A stretch of 64,000 nt of DNA from Brevibacillus laterosporus (GCA_007833815.1 CP033464.1:3156001-3220000), one strand, 5' to 3'. Shown: positions 42,975-52,705, counted from the first letter of the stretch. Program-made: numbers and translations. Notes: generated by a model from the sequence alone, not told the origin.

Positions 42975-44665
42975 CGGGGAGTGGTTAGATCGGGAAGCTC
43001 GGGAAGAGGAAATCACGCAACGATACCGTCTTGTCGACGCGTATAAGAAACTAGCGAAAAGCGGTAGCCTTACCGAATACGATCTAGACCAGTGGGAAAA
43101 CGTCGTGGCGGAACTCGAAAAACTAGAACGAGTTCATCGCGCCGAACATGACGTTCTCTTTTTCACGTACGAATATTTTTCAGAGGACAGGAATCCCGAT
43201 AACAATTCGAATTTAATTCCGAAGGGGCAGACGCTAGAGGGCGCTGCCTCTTTTCATATTACGCTGTGTGGTCTTCTAGATCAGATCCGTAAAGGGAGAC
43301 ATTAGCGAGAATGTGGCGTGGTCAGTAGGGCGGCGTCACGCGAAAACAGCGTACCTATCGAACTCGTACCTATGCCACCAAATCACGTTCCGCATGCAGA
43401 AGTACATCGTGGAGGTCTCCGAAACTACCGACGTAGCCGGTGACTTTATCAAATGGACGGTTAACCAGCTCAAGTTCAACGAGAAGTTACGGGAAGATTT
43501 CGGGCCCTTACTTCACCCGAAGCCCTCGATGAATGAAGTCGACAACAAATACGAGTTTATTACGTCAACAGGCACGAAGGTAGAGGCGAAAGGGATCGGG
43601 ACTCAGATGCGTGGTCTGCGTCATTTGAGTGAGCGGCCCGGTTTGTTTATTCTCGATGACTTGGAATCCGCCGAAAATACCAATACACCAGAGACTCGCG
43701 CCAAAAACCTACATTGGTTTAGGTCTGAGATGTTGGAGGCATTGGGGTCTGGTGGTATTTGCGTATACATGGGAACAATCGTGCACTACGATTCGTTGCT
43801 TAATCACGTACTGACCAAAGGTAAGGACTTCGTTTCTAGGAAATTCCCTGCTATTTTAAGCTGGTCAGAGCGTGAGGACTTATGGGACGAATGGAGAAGA
43901 ATCTACGTCGAAGATCGTCCCGACGCAAAAGAACTCGCACGGAGTTTCTATAGGAGCAATGAGGAGGAAATGACCAAGGGCACTGAAGTCCTTTGGCCGC
44001 AGATGTATACGTATCTCTACTTCATGGAGAAGCGAGAGTCGATGGGAGCCCGCGCCTTCAATCAAGAGTATCTCGGCAACCCCGTCGATGAAGAGTCGCA
44101 GATATTCGATCCAGAGCAGTTTACCTATTATATCGATTCTGAACTTGAGGAACTGACCCTCGACTATTACGCAGGGATTGACTTTGCCATGGGAAAAGAG
44201 AAAGGCGACTACTCGGCTATTATCACACTCGCCCGAAACCGCGACACTGGTGTTTGCTACGTCACCGACGTCTTTCTTAAACGCGTCCATCCCGACGTAC
44301 TGCTAAACGAAACGGTGGACAGGGCATTACGGTCCCAATACGAAGGTATTGCGGTCGAGGCGCAACAGGCGCAAGAATGGTTCGCGCATAAACTGGCGGA
44401 AGAATTACGGAGAAAAGGATACCCTACGCATCGGCGTTTGAAGGAGATCAAGCAACGTATGCGTAAAGCACTCCGCATTGAATCGTTATTACCGGATATT
44501 CAGAGTGGGAAGATTCGGTTTAAGCGGGACCAACGTTTGCTTATCGAAATGTTCGAGATGTACCCGAATCATAATCATGACGATGGTCCGGACGCTTTAC
44601 ACATGGCCTGTGACGCGGCAAAATTACGTAGAAAACGAGTAATCGACAAGCCCGCAGGATTGTAG
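42961..44665 (+). pseudogene. Terminase large subunit, frameshifted
   Basis: The first frame (42961-43305) carries the N terminus; the second (from about 43298) begins GDISENVAWSVGRRHAKTAYLSN and holds the Walker A (GRRHAKT), Walker B (LFILDDLES), and nuclease acidic motifs (AGIDFAMG, DGPDALHMA). AAAGGGAGAC near 43295 seems to have one G too many; with AAAGGAGAC the frames join as KGDISEN. The packaging motor would be inactive unless the shift is an artefact. Confidence 0.88.
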
Positions 44666-44782
44666 CAATTGGTAGTCGAACATTCTCCGATGTGGAAAAG
44701 TCGTTAGTTACATTCTAATGGCTGTCTCTAACGACTTTAAAAGTGAAGCTTTTATAATAATGGCTTATATATTTGAAATACG

Positions 44783-45193
44783 TTAGTTGTTTAATAGGCC
44801 GTTGCTTTCAAGCATTTTTGAGAACTCTTCTTCCAGTTCTTTTTGAGACATTTTTTCAATCGGTTTATATTCACCGAAGGAGTTGTAATCAGCAGCGTCT
44901 TTAGATGGCCCATTGTGTGGTACAAACTGACCATTTGAATCATAGTCACGAGGGTCTTTACTGGGAGCAGTGGGGTCTTTCAATAGATCATCCCTTGTGT
45001 AAGGGCTGGGATAGGAGGTTGAAGGTGAAGTGTTAGTTGAAGGTATATCCCTATCCTGAGTACTTTCCTTACTCTCTGTTTGCATTAAGTTATTATCCGA
45101 GGCTGGTTCATTTTTGAAACTAACCATGATGTAGAGAGCTACAATAACCAGAATAGCAATGGCGGGTCCTAGATAACTTTTAGATAATTTCAT
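44783..45193 (-). CDS. Membrane-anchored hydrophilic protein (moron)
   Basis: The 136-residue protein has one N-terminal transmembrane helix (about 11-26) and an outside part with two similar units, PSKDPRDYDSNGQFVP and PSKDAADYNSFGEYKP. It is AT-rich and on the opposite strand between terminase and portal genes, so it is a later acquired gene. Unknown function. Confidence 0.6.
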   Translation of the reverse strand: MKLSKSYLGPAIAILVIVALYIMVSFKNEPASDNNLMQTESKESTQDRDIPSTNTSPSTSYPSPYTRDDLLKDPTAPSKDPRDYDSNGQFVPHNGPSKDAADYNSFGEYKPIEKMSQKELEEEFSKMLESNGLLNN

Positions 45194-45254
45194 AATAACT
45201 CCTTTTTGTAATATTTTGTATTATACCTTTGAATATATCATGATTAGTTAGGGG

Positions 45255-46820
45255 GTGCTACAAATTAACAAACTATTCGTCACAGGCGCACAATTCCCAC
45301 CGGCTCGCGATATCGAACGTCTGTCCAAATACTATCGTGGTCGCAAGATATTTGACGGTAAGCAGGCGGAAGTACTCGAACGTGCAACCGAAATCCTAAA
45401 GGATACGCCGCACGCCACCCAACTGTCGAAGCTTTATATCGCGGTCAATTTAATGGACGTACTATTGACGAAGCCGGCCGACTTGATGTTCGGTGAGCCT
45501 CCTTCGTATGAATCCGGTAAGCCAGACGCCTCCGTCGAGCAACAACGACTGACCTCTATCGTTGAAGAGAACGATTTGAACGTGTTAGGCCATGAGCTAG
45601 TCACCGGTGCGGGCATACGAGGAGACGCGTTCATTAAAACGTACTACGCTAAATGTCAGGACCTATCGGAGGTACCTGAAGGCATCGAAATCAACGTTAA
45701 ACCCGAGCCGATTATTGAAGCGGTTGACCCATCGAATGTATTCCCTGAGTTATCGAAAGGTTCGCGTAAACGATTCAAGGCGATTAATATTGCGTGGGTC
45801 GAGTGGGTGACGGAGGCGAGCGGATTGTTCGAGTCAATCGTCGAGGGCTCGAAGACAACGCAGACTCCTTATCTTAACGTCGAACGCCACGTTCCGGGGG
45901 CGATAATATACGAGCGGTTCCGATTGCATCCCAAATCCGTAGATACTCGATATGACGCACCTATCCAAACGTTCACTATAGGCGAGTCGGTCAGCACGGG
46001 CCACGAGAAAGACGTTGTTGCAACCGGCCTGTCCCATATGGCAATTCACCATATCCCGTATAAGTCTACGGATACCGATTGGCGCGGAAGCAGCGGTATC
46101 GAAAAAATAGAATCGGTACTGGCCGCGATTAACGACCGCCTCGTACAGATCGATTACATCCTATGGAAACACAGCGATCCGACGGCGTATGGCCCCGACT
46201 TAGGGGAGTCAGACGTACGGTTCAGCGGACGTTATCTCCCCGTAGATAAGTCGGATGTTACTCCCGGATACATGACGTGGGACGCGCAGTTAGATGGTGC
46301 CTTTAAGGAACTAGACGTTCTGCTGGGTATCGTATTCCAGATGAGCGAGACACCGCAATGGTTATTCGGTACGACACTTGCAGAAGACAAAGGCGGAACG
46401 GGTACGTCACATACCGACGGTTCAGCGATTCAGGCTCGTTTTATGCCGATACTATCGAAAGTTAAGCGGATAAGAGCCCACATTGATAGAGCATTTAGGG
46501 ACGCACTATACTCCGCCCAATTGCTAGAGAACTACGCTAATGCCAGAGTTGACGGGTTTGAAAGTTACGAGGCAGTTTATCCAACAATTAGCTGGAAAGA
46601 CGGGATTCCTCGCGACGAAAAAGAACTTGCGGAGATCATGGACATTAGGACGGGCGGTAAGCCGACGATAGATGTTCGTACCGCAATCAAAGTGCTATCT
46701 GAGGTAGACGATGAGAAGGCTAGTGAAACCATCGAACGTATCAAAAAGGACGAAGAAGCCTCGAACGGGACGGTGGACGCGTCTATTTTTAATGGGAGCG
46801 TCGGTGGAGTAGATGCGTGA
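45255..46820 (+). CDS. Phage portal protein
   Basis: This 521-residue protein is of the SPP1 gp6-type portal family: the N-terminal KYYRGRKIF and the central IEKIESVLAAINDRLVQIDYILWKH stem region, with SETPQWLFG further on. It follows the terminase as usual and overlaps the minor capsid gene. It appears intact, which is notable in this decayed prophage. Confidence 0.85.
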   Translation: MLQINKLFVTGAQFPPARDIERLSKYYRGRKIFDGKQAEVLERATEILKDTPHATQLSKLYIAVNLMDVLLTKPADLMFGEPPSYESGKPDASVEQQRLTSIVEENDLNVLGHELVTGAGIRGDAFIKTYYAKCQDLSEVPEGIEINVKPEPIIEAVDPSNVFPELSKGSRKRFKAINIAWVEWVTEASGLFESIVEGSKTTQTPYLNVERHVPGAIIYERFRLHPKSVDTRYDAPIQTFTIGESVSTGHEKDVVATGLSHMAIHHIPYKSTDTDWRGSSGIEKIESVLAAINDRLVQIDYILWKHSDPTAYGPDLGESDVRFSGRYLPVDKSDVTPGYMTWDAQLDGAFKELDVLLGIVFQMSETPQWLFGTTLAEDKGGTGTSHTDGSAIQARFMPILSKVKRIRAHIDRAFRDALYSAQLLENYANARVDGFESYEAVYPTISWKDGIPRDEKELAEIMDIRTGGKPTIDVRTAIKVLSEVDDEKASETIERIKKDEEASNGTVDASIFNGSVGGVDA

Positions 46821-47574
46821 TTTTCGCGAGCCACCGAAGCCATCGTATGACTACGACGTTAATGAGATCACCGAGGCGTACAAAAAAGCGCTAGACGACG
46901 TGCAATCTGAATTACAACGCGTTGATCTTCCTGATTTCTCCCGATCCAACGCACAGGCTGTATATGCACAAATTACCGTGATACTTACGAATCTAGCGAA
47001 AAAGACAAAGGAATGGGTAGCGCGTGTCATTCCGAAAGCGGCTTACGACGGCGTTGCTCGAACTCTACTTGCGTTAGGACTCGCTACCGACCGTAAACAG
47101 GCGCTCAAGAAAGCGAAGCTAAATCCGATTAATCAGCACGCCGTCGCCGCCGCAATTGCCGATACGCAGACTGATTTACTCGCGGTGACGGACAACGTAA
47201 CGAAGAGAGTCCGCGCGGCTGTTCGTAAGGCTGTTGCCGAAACTATGCGGTCGCAGATGGCTACCGGTGTCAACGGACGCAGAACGATAACGGCTGACGT
47301 GCTTAAGCGCATACGTAAGACACTCGGTGACTCAGCAGATAACGCCATTATAGACGCGGCCGGGCGTAAGTGGAAAATCGAACACTACGTCGATGTGGTT
47401 GCACAAACAAAGCTCATGGACGTACACAACGAAGCTACGATAAATGAGGCATTATCTCGCGAAGTATTATACGCAGTTGTATCGTCACATGGCGCATCTG
47501 ATGCGTGCCGTTATCATGAGGGACGGGAAATACCTCGAAAGGATCGCGCATGTTTCTTCATTAAAATTGTATGA
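46813..47574 (+). pseudogene. Phage minor capsid protein, 3'-truncated by deletion
   Basis: About 245 residues of a minor head protein remain: helical N terminus, DVVAQTKLMDVHNEATIN, and the family's SSHGASDACRYHEG motif. The frame then runs into foreign sequence (from about 47545) and stops at 47574. The rest of the gene and everything up to a distal tail gene are gone. Confidence 0.8.
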
Positions 47575-47680
47575 CGAAGCCGGCGGATTGATTGCGGAGC
47601 GGAAAACGGACGTGCCAGTAAGCGAAGGGCAACGTTTGGAGTTTCGGTTCGATTTTGCTATACGAGAGGGGGCGCGTTGA
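47550..47680 (+). pseudogene. 3' fragment of a distal tail gene
   Basis: In a different frame from the minor capsid gene, this gives SLKLYDEAGGLIAERKTDVP and ends AIREGAR at 47680, resembling the end of a tail-associated protein. Its 5' part is missing. It marks the right edge of the deletion. Confidence 0.6.
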
Positions 47681-47955
47681 TGTCGTATAACGCACGGTTA
47701 GACTGGGAGTTCGAGGATGATATCACGGAGGGCGACGTCAACCGATGGGAAAAAGGAATAGACGATGCACACAAGCTACTGGAACAGCACACCGTGGCTA
47801 TTTCGGCCTTGTAGATTGACGTGAAGACGATAAAAGATGCGGTGTTTAACAACTTCACCGACAACGTGTTCTTCGAGAATTTTGCAACGCTTAATGACAT
47901 CACGTTAACAGAAGGCTGGTATGACGAGGCTAATAAAAGGCTGGTGGTTTTGTAG
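47680..47955 (+). pseudogene. Tail-associated protein with internal TAG
   Basis: The frame starts MSYNARLDWEFEDDITEGDV, meets TAG at 47812, and stays open to 47955 (ending NKRLVVL). The first half resembles tail-fibre base proteins that begin with Asn-Ala-Arg-x-Asp-Trp. A nonsense mutation is likely; a GTG restart at 47821 is possible. Confidence 0.6.
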
Positions 47956-49599
47956 ATGGCAACGTATGGAGGTTTAGTGAAACTGGGGACACTGCGCAAT
48001 AAAACAACGGTAATCCCCAGACCGACAAATCCTTGGGCTAGTGACGTGTCTTTGGGACCTGGTAGAGGGAATATAGCTGACTTTAGAAGAGACCCGGTTA
48101 TTACCAATTGGAATATCGGCGACACGGATTCTAACCCGGATAACCAACTACATTGGCACAAGATCAGAGACGGAAGTAGTACACTACTTATTTGTGACAG
48201 GGTTATTCTTACTTTCATAAGCTGGGGTGATCTTAGTAGTGACAAACGCGCATATGGCAAGACGATAACTATTGATGGCAATAGGTATAAATTAAGGCTG
48301 CTATCAGGTGGGGCCGACCAGCGCCCTATGGGAGGTGAGTGGCTTGGCGGATTCCCGGAGGATAACGAATTGGATCGTTTTATCGTAAATGAGGATAAAG
48401 TAAGCAATCTCCCATCCCCAGTACCTTCTGATCTCAAAGAAGGAATGAATGATACAAAAAGAAATGGCAATCATAATTATTTGTGGAACTGGATAGGAGT
48501 GAATTCATGGGTAAGAGAAACAACTAGTCAAAACCTCGACAATCGAGCTAAAAGAGGCTACTCCACGCCTCGTCGCTGGACACCTGAGTATTCTGGGGCT
48601 CGAGGCAACTGGATAGGTTGGCGGCCTGTACTCGAAGTTTTAAATCAAGCGCCTACTCTAGCACTCACGTCTCCAACCGACAACCAAACCCTAACCGAAA
48701 ACGCTACGTTTAAAATCGAGGGAAGCGCGTCTGACGTCGATAAGGACAACGTAGTCACAATTAAGTACCGCATCAACAACGGCACCACAAGGGCGTTGCA
48801 ATCCGGAGTTTCTAACGGCAGCACGCCTATTTCTTTTGCCAAAACGCTAACATTCCGGAGTAAGCGTCTCTATGACGGGACTACCGATATCACAGGTTCT
48901 GACCTAGCAGAAAACACCGATCATACCCTTACCATTTGGGCAGAAGACGACCAAGGCGGCAAATCAGCAGAGGTCACACGTAAATTCCGAGCCGTCCACA
49001 ACCGACCGCCTGTTATCAGCGGACAAAATGAGGACCTCGGTGTGTTAAGTGCCATTCCTTCCAAGAACTACACAGTCACAGAGCCAGAGGGTGACGCGTT
49101 TACCATTACGGAGAAAATCAACGGCAATGCTATCCGCACATTCACTGGGACTGACAGCAAGGAAAATACCGTGACCATTCCACAAGACATGTGGTTACGG
49201 CTCTCTTTAACAGCGGTACACACGCTAACGATCGAAGCGACTGACAGCAAAGGCATGACATCGGTGCGGTCGTATACATTCCGCAGAACAGCCGACAAGA
49301 TAGCGTTCGCTCTGAAGAAATCATTTGATACAGACATCGCTGCTAAACGCATTTTGGTAACCATCGATGCAACCGTACCACCAGGAGCGGATTACAAGGT
49401 GGAAGTATGTAACAACGGGCACGATGAGTCACCAACATGGGAAGACGCAACGAATTTTGTTAAGTTCAACCGAGGCTTTATCTTCACCAATAAGGAAAAA
49501 ACAGCGGAAAAATGGGGCGTTAGCTTACAGTTTACTTTTGTCAAAGGTTCGGCAACTGAGCCTGTTATCGTAAGAGGATTTGGAGGTGCATTCGATTGA
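47956..49599 (+). CDS. Phage tail/receptor-binding protein with Ig-like repeats
   Basis: This 547-residue protein has an N-terminal domain (about 1-225, rich in Trp and Gly: NYLWNWIGVNSW, GNWIGWRPVLEVLN) and two or three Ig/cadherin-like repeats (APTLALTSPTDNQTLTENAT, RPPVISGQNEDLG) that would form a stalk. Position before XkdX and lysis genes suggests host recognition. It is intact. Confidence 0.75.
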   Translation: MATYGGLVKLGTLRNKTTVIPRPTNPWASDVSLGPGRGNIADFRRDPVITNWNIGDTDSNPDNQLHWHKIRDGSSTLLICDRVILTFISWGDLSSDKRAYGKTITIDGNRYKLRLLSGGADQRPMGGEWLGGFPEDNELDRFIVNEDKVSNLPSPVPSDLKEGMNDTKRNGNHNYLWNWIGVNSWVRETTSQNLDNRAKRGYSTPRRWTPEYSGARGNWIGWRPVLEVLNQAPTLALTSPTDNQTLTENATFKIEGSASDVDKDNVVTIKYRINNGTTRALQSGVSNGSTPISFAKTLTFRSKRLYDGTTDITGSDLAENTDHTLTIWAEDDQGGKSAEVTRKFRAVHNRPPVISGQNEDLGVLSAIPSKNYTVTEPEGDAFTITEKINGNAIRTFTGTDSKENTVTIPQDMWLRLSLTAVHTLTIEATDSKGMTSVRSYTFRRTADKIAFALKKSFDTDIAAKRILVTIDATVPPGADYKVEVCNNGHDESPTWEDATNFVKFNRGFIFTNKEKTAEKWGVSLQFTFVKGSATEPVIVRGFGGAFD

Positions 49600-49796
49600 T
49601 TCTCACAAAACCTAAATCGTTGTCCATGATCGAGCAGGAGCGTATAGATGCCGACATGCCTATCGTTACACTCGGGCAGGAGATCGCGAAAACTAAGATC
49701 GAGCTATCGCAGAAGGACGCGTTATTCCAGTCATTAGGCGAGGAGTTAGCCATTTTAAGACTCGACATCATCCAATTGAAAGGGGGCGGACAATAG
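49596..49796 (+). CDS. Small coiled-coil tail-associated protein
   Basis: This 66-residue protein starts at TTG overlapping the preceding stop and ends overlapping XkdX. The C-terminal half is a coiled coil (QSLGEELAILRLDIIQLKGG). It fits the small gene between tail fibre and XkdX in many Firmicute phages. Confidence 0.6.
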   Translation: MILTKPKSLSMIEQERIDADMPIVTLGQEIAKTKIELSQKDALFQSLGEELAILRLDIIQLKGGGQ

Positions 49797-49933
49797 TGCG
49801 TTTCTGGTCACTCGCGTTTAAATACAATTGGATCACGGCGGAAAATTTACGTCTCGCGGTAAAGACGGAGACCAACCCGTTCGGCGAGATTACGCCCGAA
49901 GAATACGAAGAAATCACGGGAATCAAATTCTAG
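49796..49933 (+). CDS. XkdX family protein
   Basis: This 45-residue protein has the XkdX hallmarks: W-x-x-A-F-K-Y-N-W-I-T-A-E and a GEITPEEYEEITG end. The GTG start overlaps the upstream stop by one base. XkdX is a small phage tail-associated protein of unknown function. Confidence 0.85.
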   Translation: MRFWSLAFKYNWITAENLRLAVKTETNPFGEITPEEYEEITGIKF

Positions 49934-49943
49934 GAGGACACGT

Positions 49944-50207
49944 ATGGGAGAACACGATACCGTATCCATTTTACAAGACGTCCGCGAGCGCATGGTTCGC
50001 GTGGAAGAGAAAGTCGACCACTTATCGCGGGACCGTGAAAAGCTCGATCAAGTGAACGATAAAGCACGCGATGCATTTGCGCTATCACAGGAGAATGCCC
50101 GTGACATTGCGGAAATCAAAGCGGACTCGCGCCGAAGTTGGGGCGTAATTATCGGGATGGGAACGAGTTTTATCGGTTCCATCCTTTTTTATTTTCTTAC
50201 GAAATGA
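49944..50207 (+). CDS. xhlA: Haemolysin XhlA-type lysis protein
   Basis: This 87-residue protein has a long N-terminal coiled coil (VRERMVRVEEKVDHLSRDRE) and a C-terminal membrane helix (WGVIIGMGTSFIGSILFYF), the XhlA layout. It assists holin-endolysin lysis. GGAGGACACGT lies upstream. Confidence 0.88.
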   Translation: MGEHDTVSILQDVRERMVRVEEKVDHLSRDREKLDQVNDKARDAFALSQENARDIAEIKADSRRSWGVIIGMGTSFIGSILFYFLTK

Positions 50208-50217
50208 GGTCGGTAAC

Positions 50218-50977
50218 ATGACGAAACAGGAACGACTTATCTCGTTGATTTCACCGCATGTAGTCGGGCGCTATCCGTGCGCGTCCGGTGTCATTGCGCA
50301 ACTCATCCTAGAGGTCGGATGGGACCTACGTACGCCCCGCGATTTGGTAACGGGACGCGAGTCGTATAATCTCGGCAACATCAAAGGAACGGGGCCAGCC
50401 GGTAGCGTTACGATTCTGACCACGGAGTATTATTCCGCGGCAGACGTAGCAAAGGCGAGGGCCAGCGGTGATCTCGTAAAGGTACTCGACGCGTCCGGTG
50501 CTAAGACGAAGGTACAGGTCAAGGTGCGATTCCGTGCGTACAACAATTACGGCGAGGCCATCGACGACCATTTCGCTTTACTAAAGAAGCCGCGCTACGT
50601 TAATGCGGGCGTATGGAAAGCGGAGACGCCCCAAGAGTTTGCGGAAGCAGTCAAACGGGGCGGCTACGCGACCGATCCGAATTACGTTTCGTTGATTATG
50701 TCGATTGTAAACGGAAGTAAGTTAACCCGTTTTGATAAGCCGGTCGCTCCGGCTGTACCCGTAAAGAAAATAGAGGAGGCGGTAGAATTGGCGTTGAAAG
50801 AATGGCAATTACAACTAGCGGATAAGTCGATCGATAGTCTTCGCGGCAAAGTCGATGTTATCGGATGCGGCCGAGTGGAAGGAACGTTTACGGAAAGAAC
50901 CGCAGAAAGTAATCGAGGATATGCCGTGGCTCGTCTTCGTACTGGCGGATCGAGTATCGGGTAAGGAGGGGGCGTAA
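50218..50977 (+). pseudogene. Endolysin (glucosaminidase type) with frameshifted C-terminus
   Basis: The intact frame gives residues 1-215: a glucosaminidase/FlgJ-like domain (SGVIAQLILEVGWD, ESYNLGNIKGTG, YNNYGEAIDDHF, GYATDPNYVS). Near 50863 an extra G in ATCGGATGCG shifts the frame; the other frame gives DAAEWKERLRKEPQ and MPWLVFVLADRVSG to a stop at 50977, a typical C-terminal region. As it stands the protein ends at 50964 with a nonsense tail. The catalytic domain is intact, so lytic activity may remain. Confidence 0.8.
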
Positions 50978-50978
50978 C

Positions 50979-51224
50979 ATGGAATTTACGTACGATATCG
51001 CGACATTGGCCGCAATCGTGGCGGCATTGACGGGAATAGCGAAGGGATTCGGAATACCGACGAAGTATGCTCCGTTGGCTGCGATGGCGATTTCGGGCCT
51101 ATTCGTGTTTCTACCGGATGGCGCGTTGAAGGAGAATCTATTGACTACGGTCGTGGTCGGGTTGACGGCGGCGGGTGCATATTCGTACGTCAAGCCGGAT
51201 AGTAATGAAGGAAAATCGAAATAG
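50979..51224 (+). CDS. Holin
   Basis: This 81-residue protein has two hydrophobic helices (AAIVAALTGIAKGFG, LLTTVVVGLTAAGAYSYV) and a charged tail (KPDSNEGKSK). It lies directly after the endolysin with GGAGGGGGCG upstream, the usual holin features. Confidence 0.75.
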   Translation: MEFTYDIATLAAIVAALTGIAKGFGIPTKYAPLAAMAISGLFVFLPDGALKENLLTTVVVGLTAAGAYSYVKPDSNEGKSK

Positions 51225-51317
51225 ACTCTAGTTCACGTTGCACCAGACCTTCAAGGTGAGACCACGTATAGCTCTCACTAATACAATAGAAAGAATAACT
51301 GCCCATTAATTTCTTGA

Positions 51318-51362
51318 TTGCATGTTCTCATACCGTTCGCGTATAATAAGAACAAACGTTCT
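51318..51362 (+). promoter_or_regulatory. Promoter with LexA (SOS) box
   Basis: TTGCAT and TATAAT 18 bp apart, followed by AGAACAAACGTTCT (51349-51362), a near-perfect palindrome close to the Bacillus LexA consensus CGAACN4GTTCG. It lies just upstream of the YolD operon. Confidence 0.7.
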
Positions 51363-51388
51363 ATATAAAACAAAAGGCGGCGGTCTCT

Positions 51389-51704
51389 ATGCTAGACTTG
51401 TTTGTCGAGAAGGTAACCCCTATCTCGCGTATTCAACCAGATGATGCGCAGTATATCATACAAGAATCAATACTCAACAACAAGACCATTACTGGTTATA
51501 TGGTCCGATCAAACAGGAACTCATACCGCATGGGGTTGGATCGCGACTAAGGATTACGAACAAATCAAGCTATTGACGGACTGGAACTCGATCATAATCC
51601 GCGTCGATCAAATCGTTGACATCGTTGTATCACCTAACCTAGACTTGATAGATTGGCTATGGACGGAGGACGAGTTCTACTATGGAAAAACGAACAAAGC
51701 TTAA
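51389..51704 (+). pseudogene. YolD-operon partner gene, frameshifted
   Basis: The frame from ATG 51389 (after AGGCGGCGG) reads MLDLFVEKVTPISRIQPDD and NNKTITGY; from about 51500 a second frame continues IWSDQTGTHTAWGWIATKD and ends GKTNKA at 51704, overlapping yolD. Loss of AT in a TATATAT run or one added base explains the shift. A shorter product from ATG 51441 is possible. Confidence 0.6.
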
Positions 51705-52029
51705 CGACCTATTCGGCTCCATGCGTCTGGTACTGCCGGAGCATCGCGAATGGTACCTTAAACACCGAAGGGAATTATCGTTGTTGCCGAAGCCAGACCT
51801 CGATCACGACGAGATCATGGCGATCAATTATAAATTGACGGATAGTAAACGTTATTCATTCGAGTTAACCGTTACATACTGGCGTAGAGTGTCCGAAAAT
51901 GGGGGCGAGTTTCAAACGGTGAAGGGCGTTGCTAAGGCGTTCGCTACCGTTATGAAACAGGTTAGAATCGAGGAGGAAAACGGTGAATGGACGTGGTTGG
52001 ATTTCGGGAATATTACGGCGGTTTCATAA
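51682..52029 (+). CDS. YolD-like protein
   Basis: The 115-residue protein shows the YolD pattern: MRLVLPEHREWYLKHR, then VTYWRRVSENGGEF and a C-terminal WLDFGNI. In Bacillus YolD genes sit with SOS-induced Y-family polymerases; none is here. A LexA box upstream suits that regulation. Confidence 0.75.
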   Translation: MEKRTKLNDLFGSMRLVLPEHREWYLKHRRELSLLPKPDLDHDEIMAINYKLTDSKRYSFELTVTYWRRVSENGGEFQTVKGVAKAFATVMKQVRIEEENGEWTWLDFGNITAVS

Positions 52030-52140
52030 GAAGTTGAGTTCAGAAATGAAGATTATTCATATAATGTACTGTATATGGATAAGGTAATTCGTACACACTT
52101 ATAAAAAATACTTAAAAAACCTTTACAGAGGTGTTATAAT

Positions 52141-52350
52141 ATGGATAAGGACGAGAAGGAAAACGTTGAGGAGCGTGATCGTATGGCCGGATTCGCTGCG
52201 TACGTTCAAAAGAATAAGGATAAAATCCGAAGAGCAACAGAGTCGAATGCAACAAGAAGTAAAGACGGACTTGTACTAATTTCTAAGAACGATACATGGA
52301 GAAAAGAAACCGAATGGGACGATTTATATAGGGAGATTACCAAGAAATAA
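52141..52350 (+). CDS. Probable antitoxin
   Basis: This 69-residue highly charged protein (start MDKDEKENVEERDRM, W-rich end TWRKETEWDDLY) overlaps the PemK-like toxin start by one base (TAATGG). No DNA-binding motif is recognised. The role is inferred from position and coupling. Confidence 0.65.
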   Translation: MDKDEKENVEERDRMAGFAAYVQKNKDKIRRATESNATRSKDGLVLISKNDTWRKETEWDDLYREITKK

Positions 52351-52691
52351 TGGATTTAGTAGTAGGTGATGTATGGTTTGCTAAGTTTCCACTTGAGGAA
52401 AATCCTTCTGAATCAATTAACCGTCCTGTAGTTGTACTTGACATTGATACCGTGGAGGTATTATCTGTCAAAGTGACAAAAACCGCACCAAGAAATACTG
52501 ATGAATTTGACCTTCCGATCGTTTACTGGGAAGAAGCAAACCTACGATTTAAGTCGACCGCACGTGTAGCAAAAACAATAACGCTTCCTAAATCCGCGTT
52601 TATTAATCGGATTGGGACTTTACACCCCGACGACTTAACTGACATACAAACTAAGTTTATGGAATATATCGATAGTTTAGACGATCTTTAA
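52350..52691 (+). CDS. PemK/MazF-family toxin
   Basis: This 113-residue protein has the PemK/MazF fold signature: GDVWFAKFPLEENPSESINRPVVVLDI, later SKARVxK-like STARVAKTITLPKS and FINRIGTLHPDDL. The family cleaves mRNA. Together with its antitoxin it may stabilise the defective prophage. Confidence 0.82.
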   Translation: MDLVVGDVWFAKFPLEENPSESINRPVVVLDIDTVEVLSVKVTKTAPRNTDEFDLPIVYWEEANLRFKSTARVAKTITLPKSAFINRIGTLHPDDLTDIQTKFMEYIDSLDDL

Positions 52692-52705
52692 TAAGAGATT
52701 GATAC

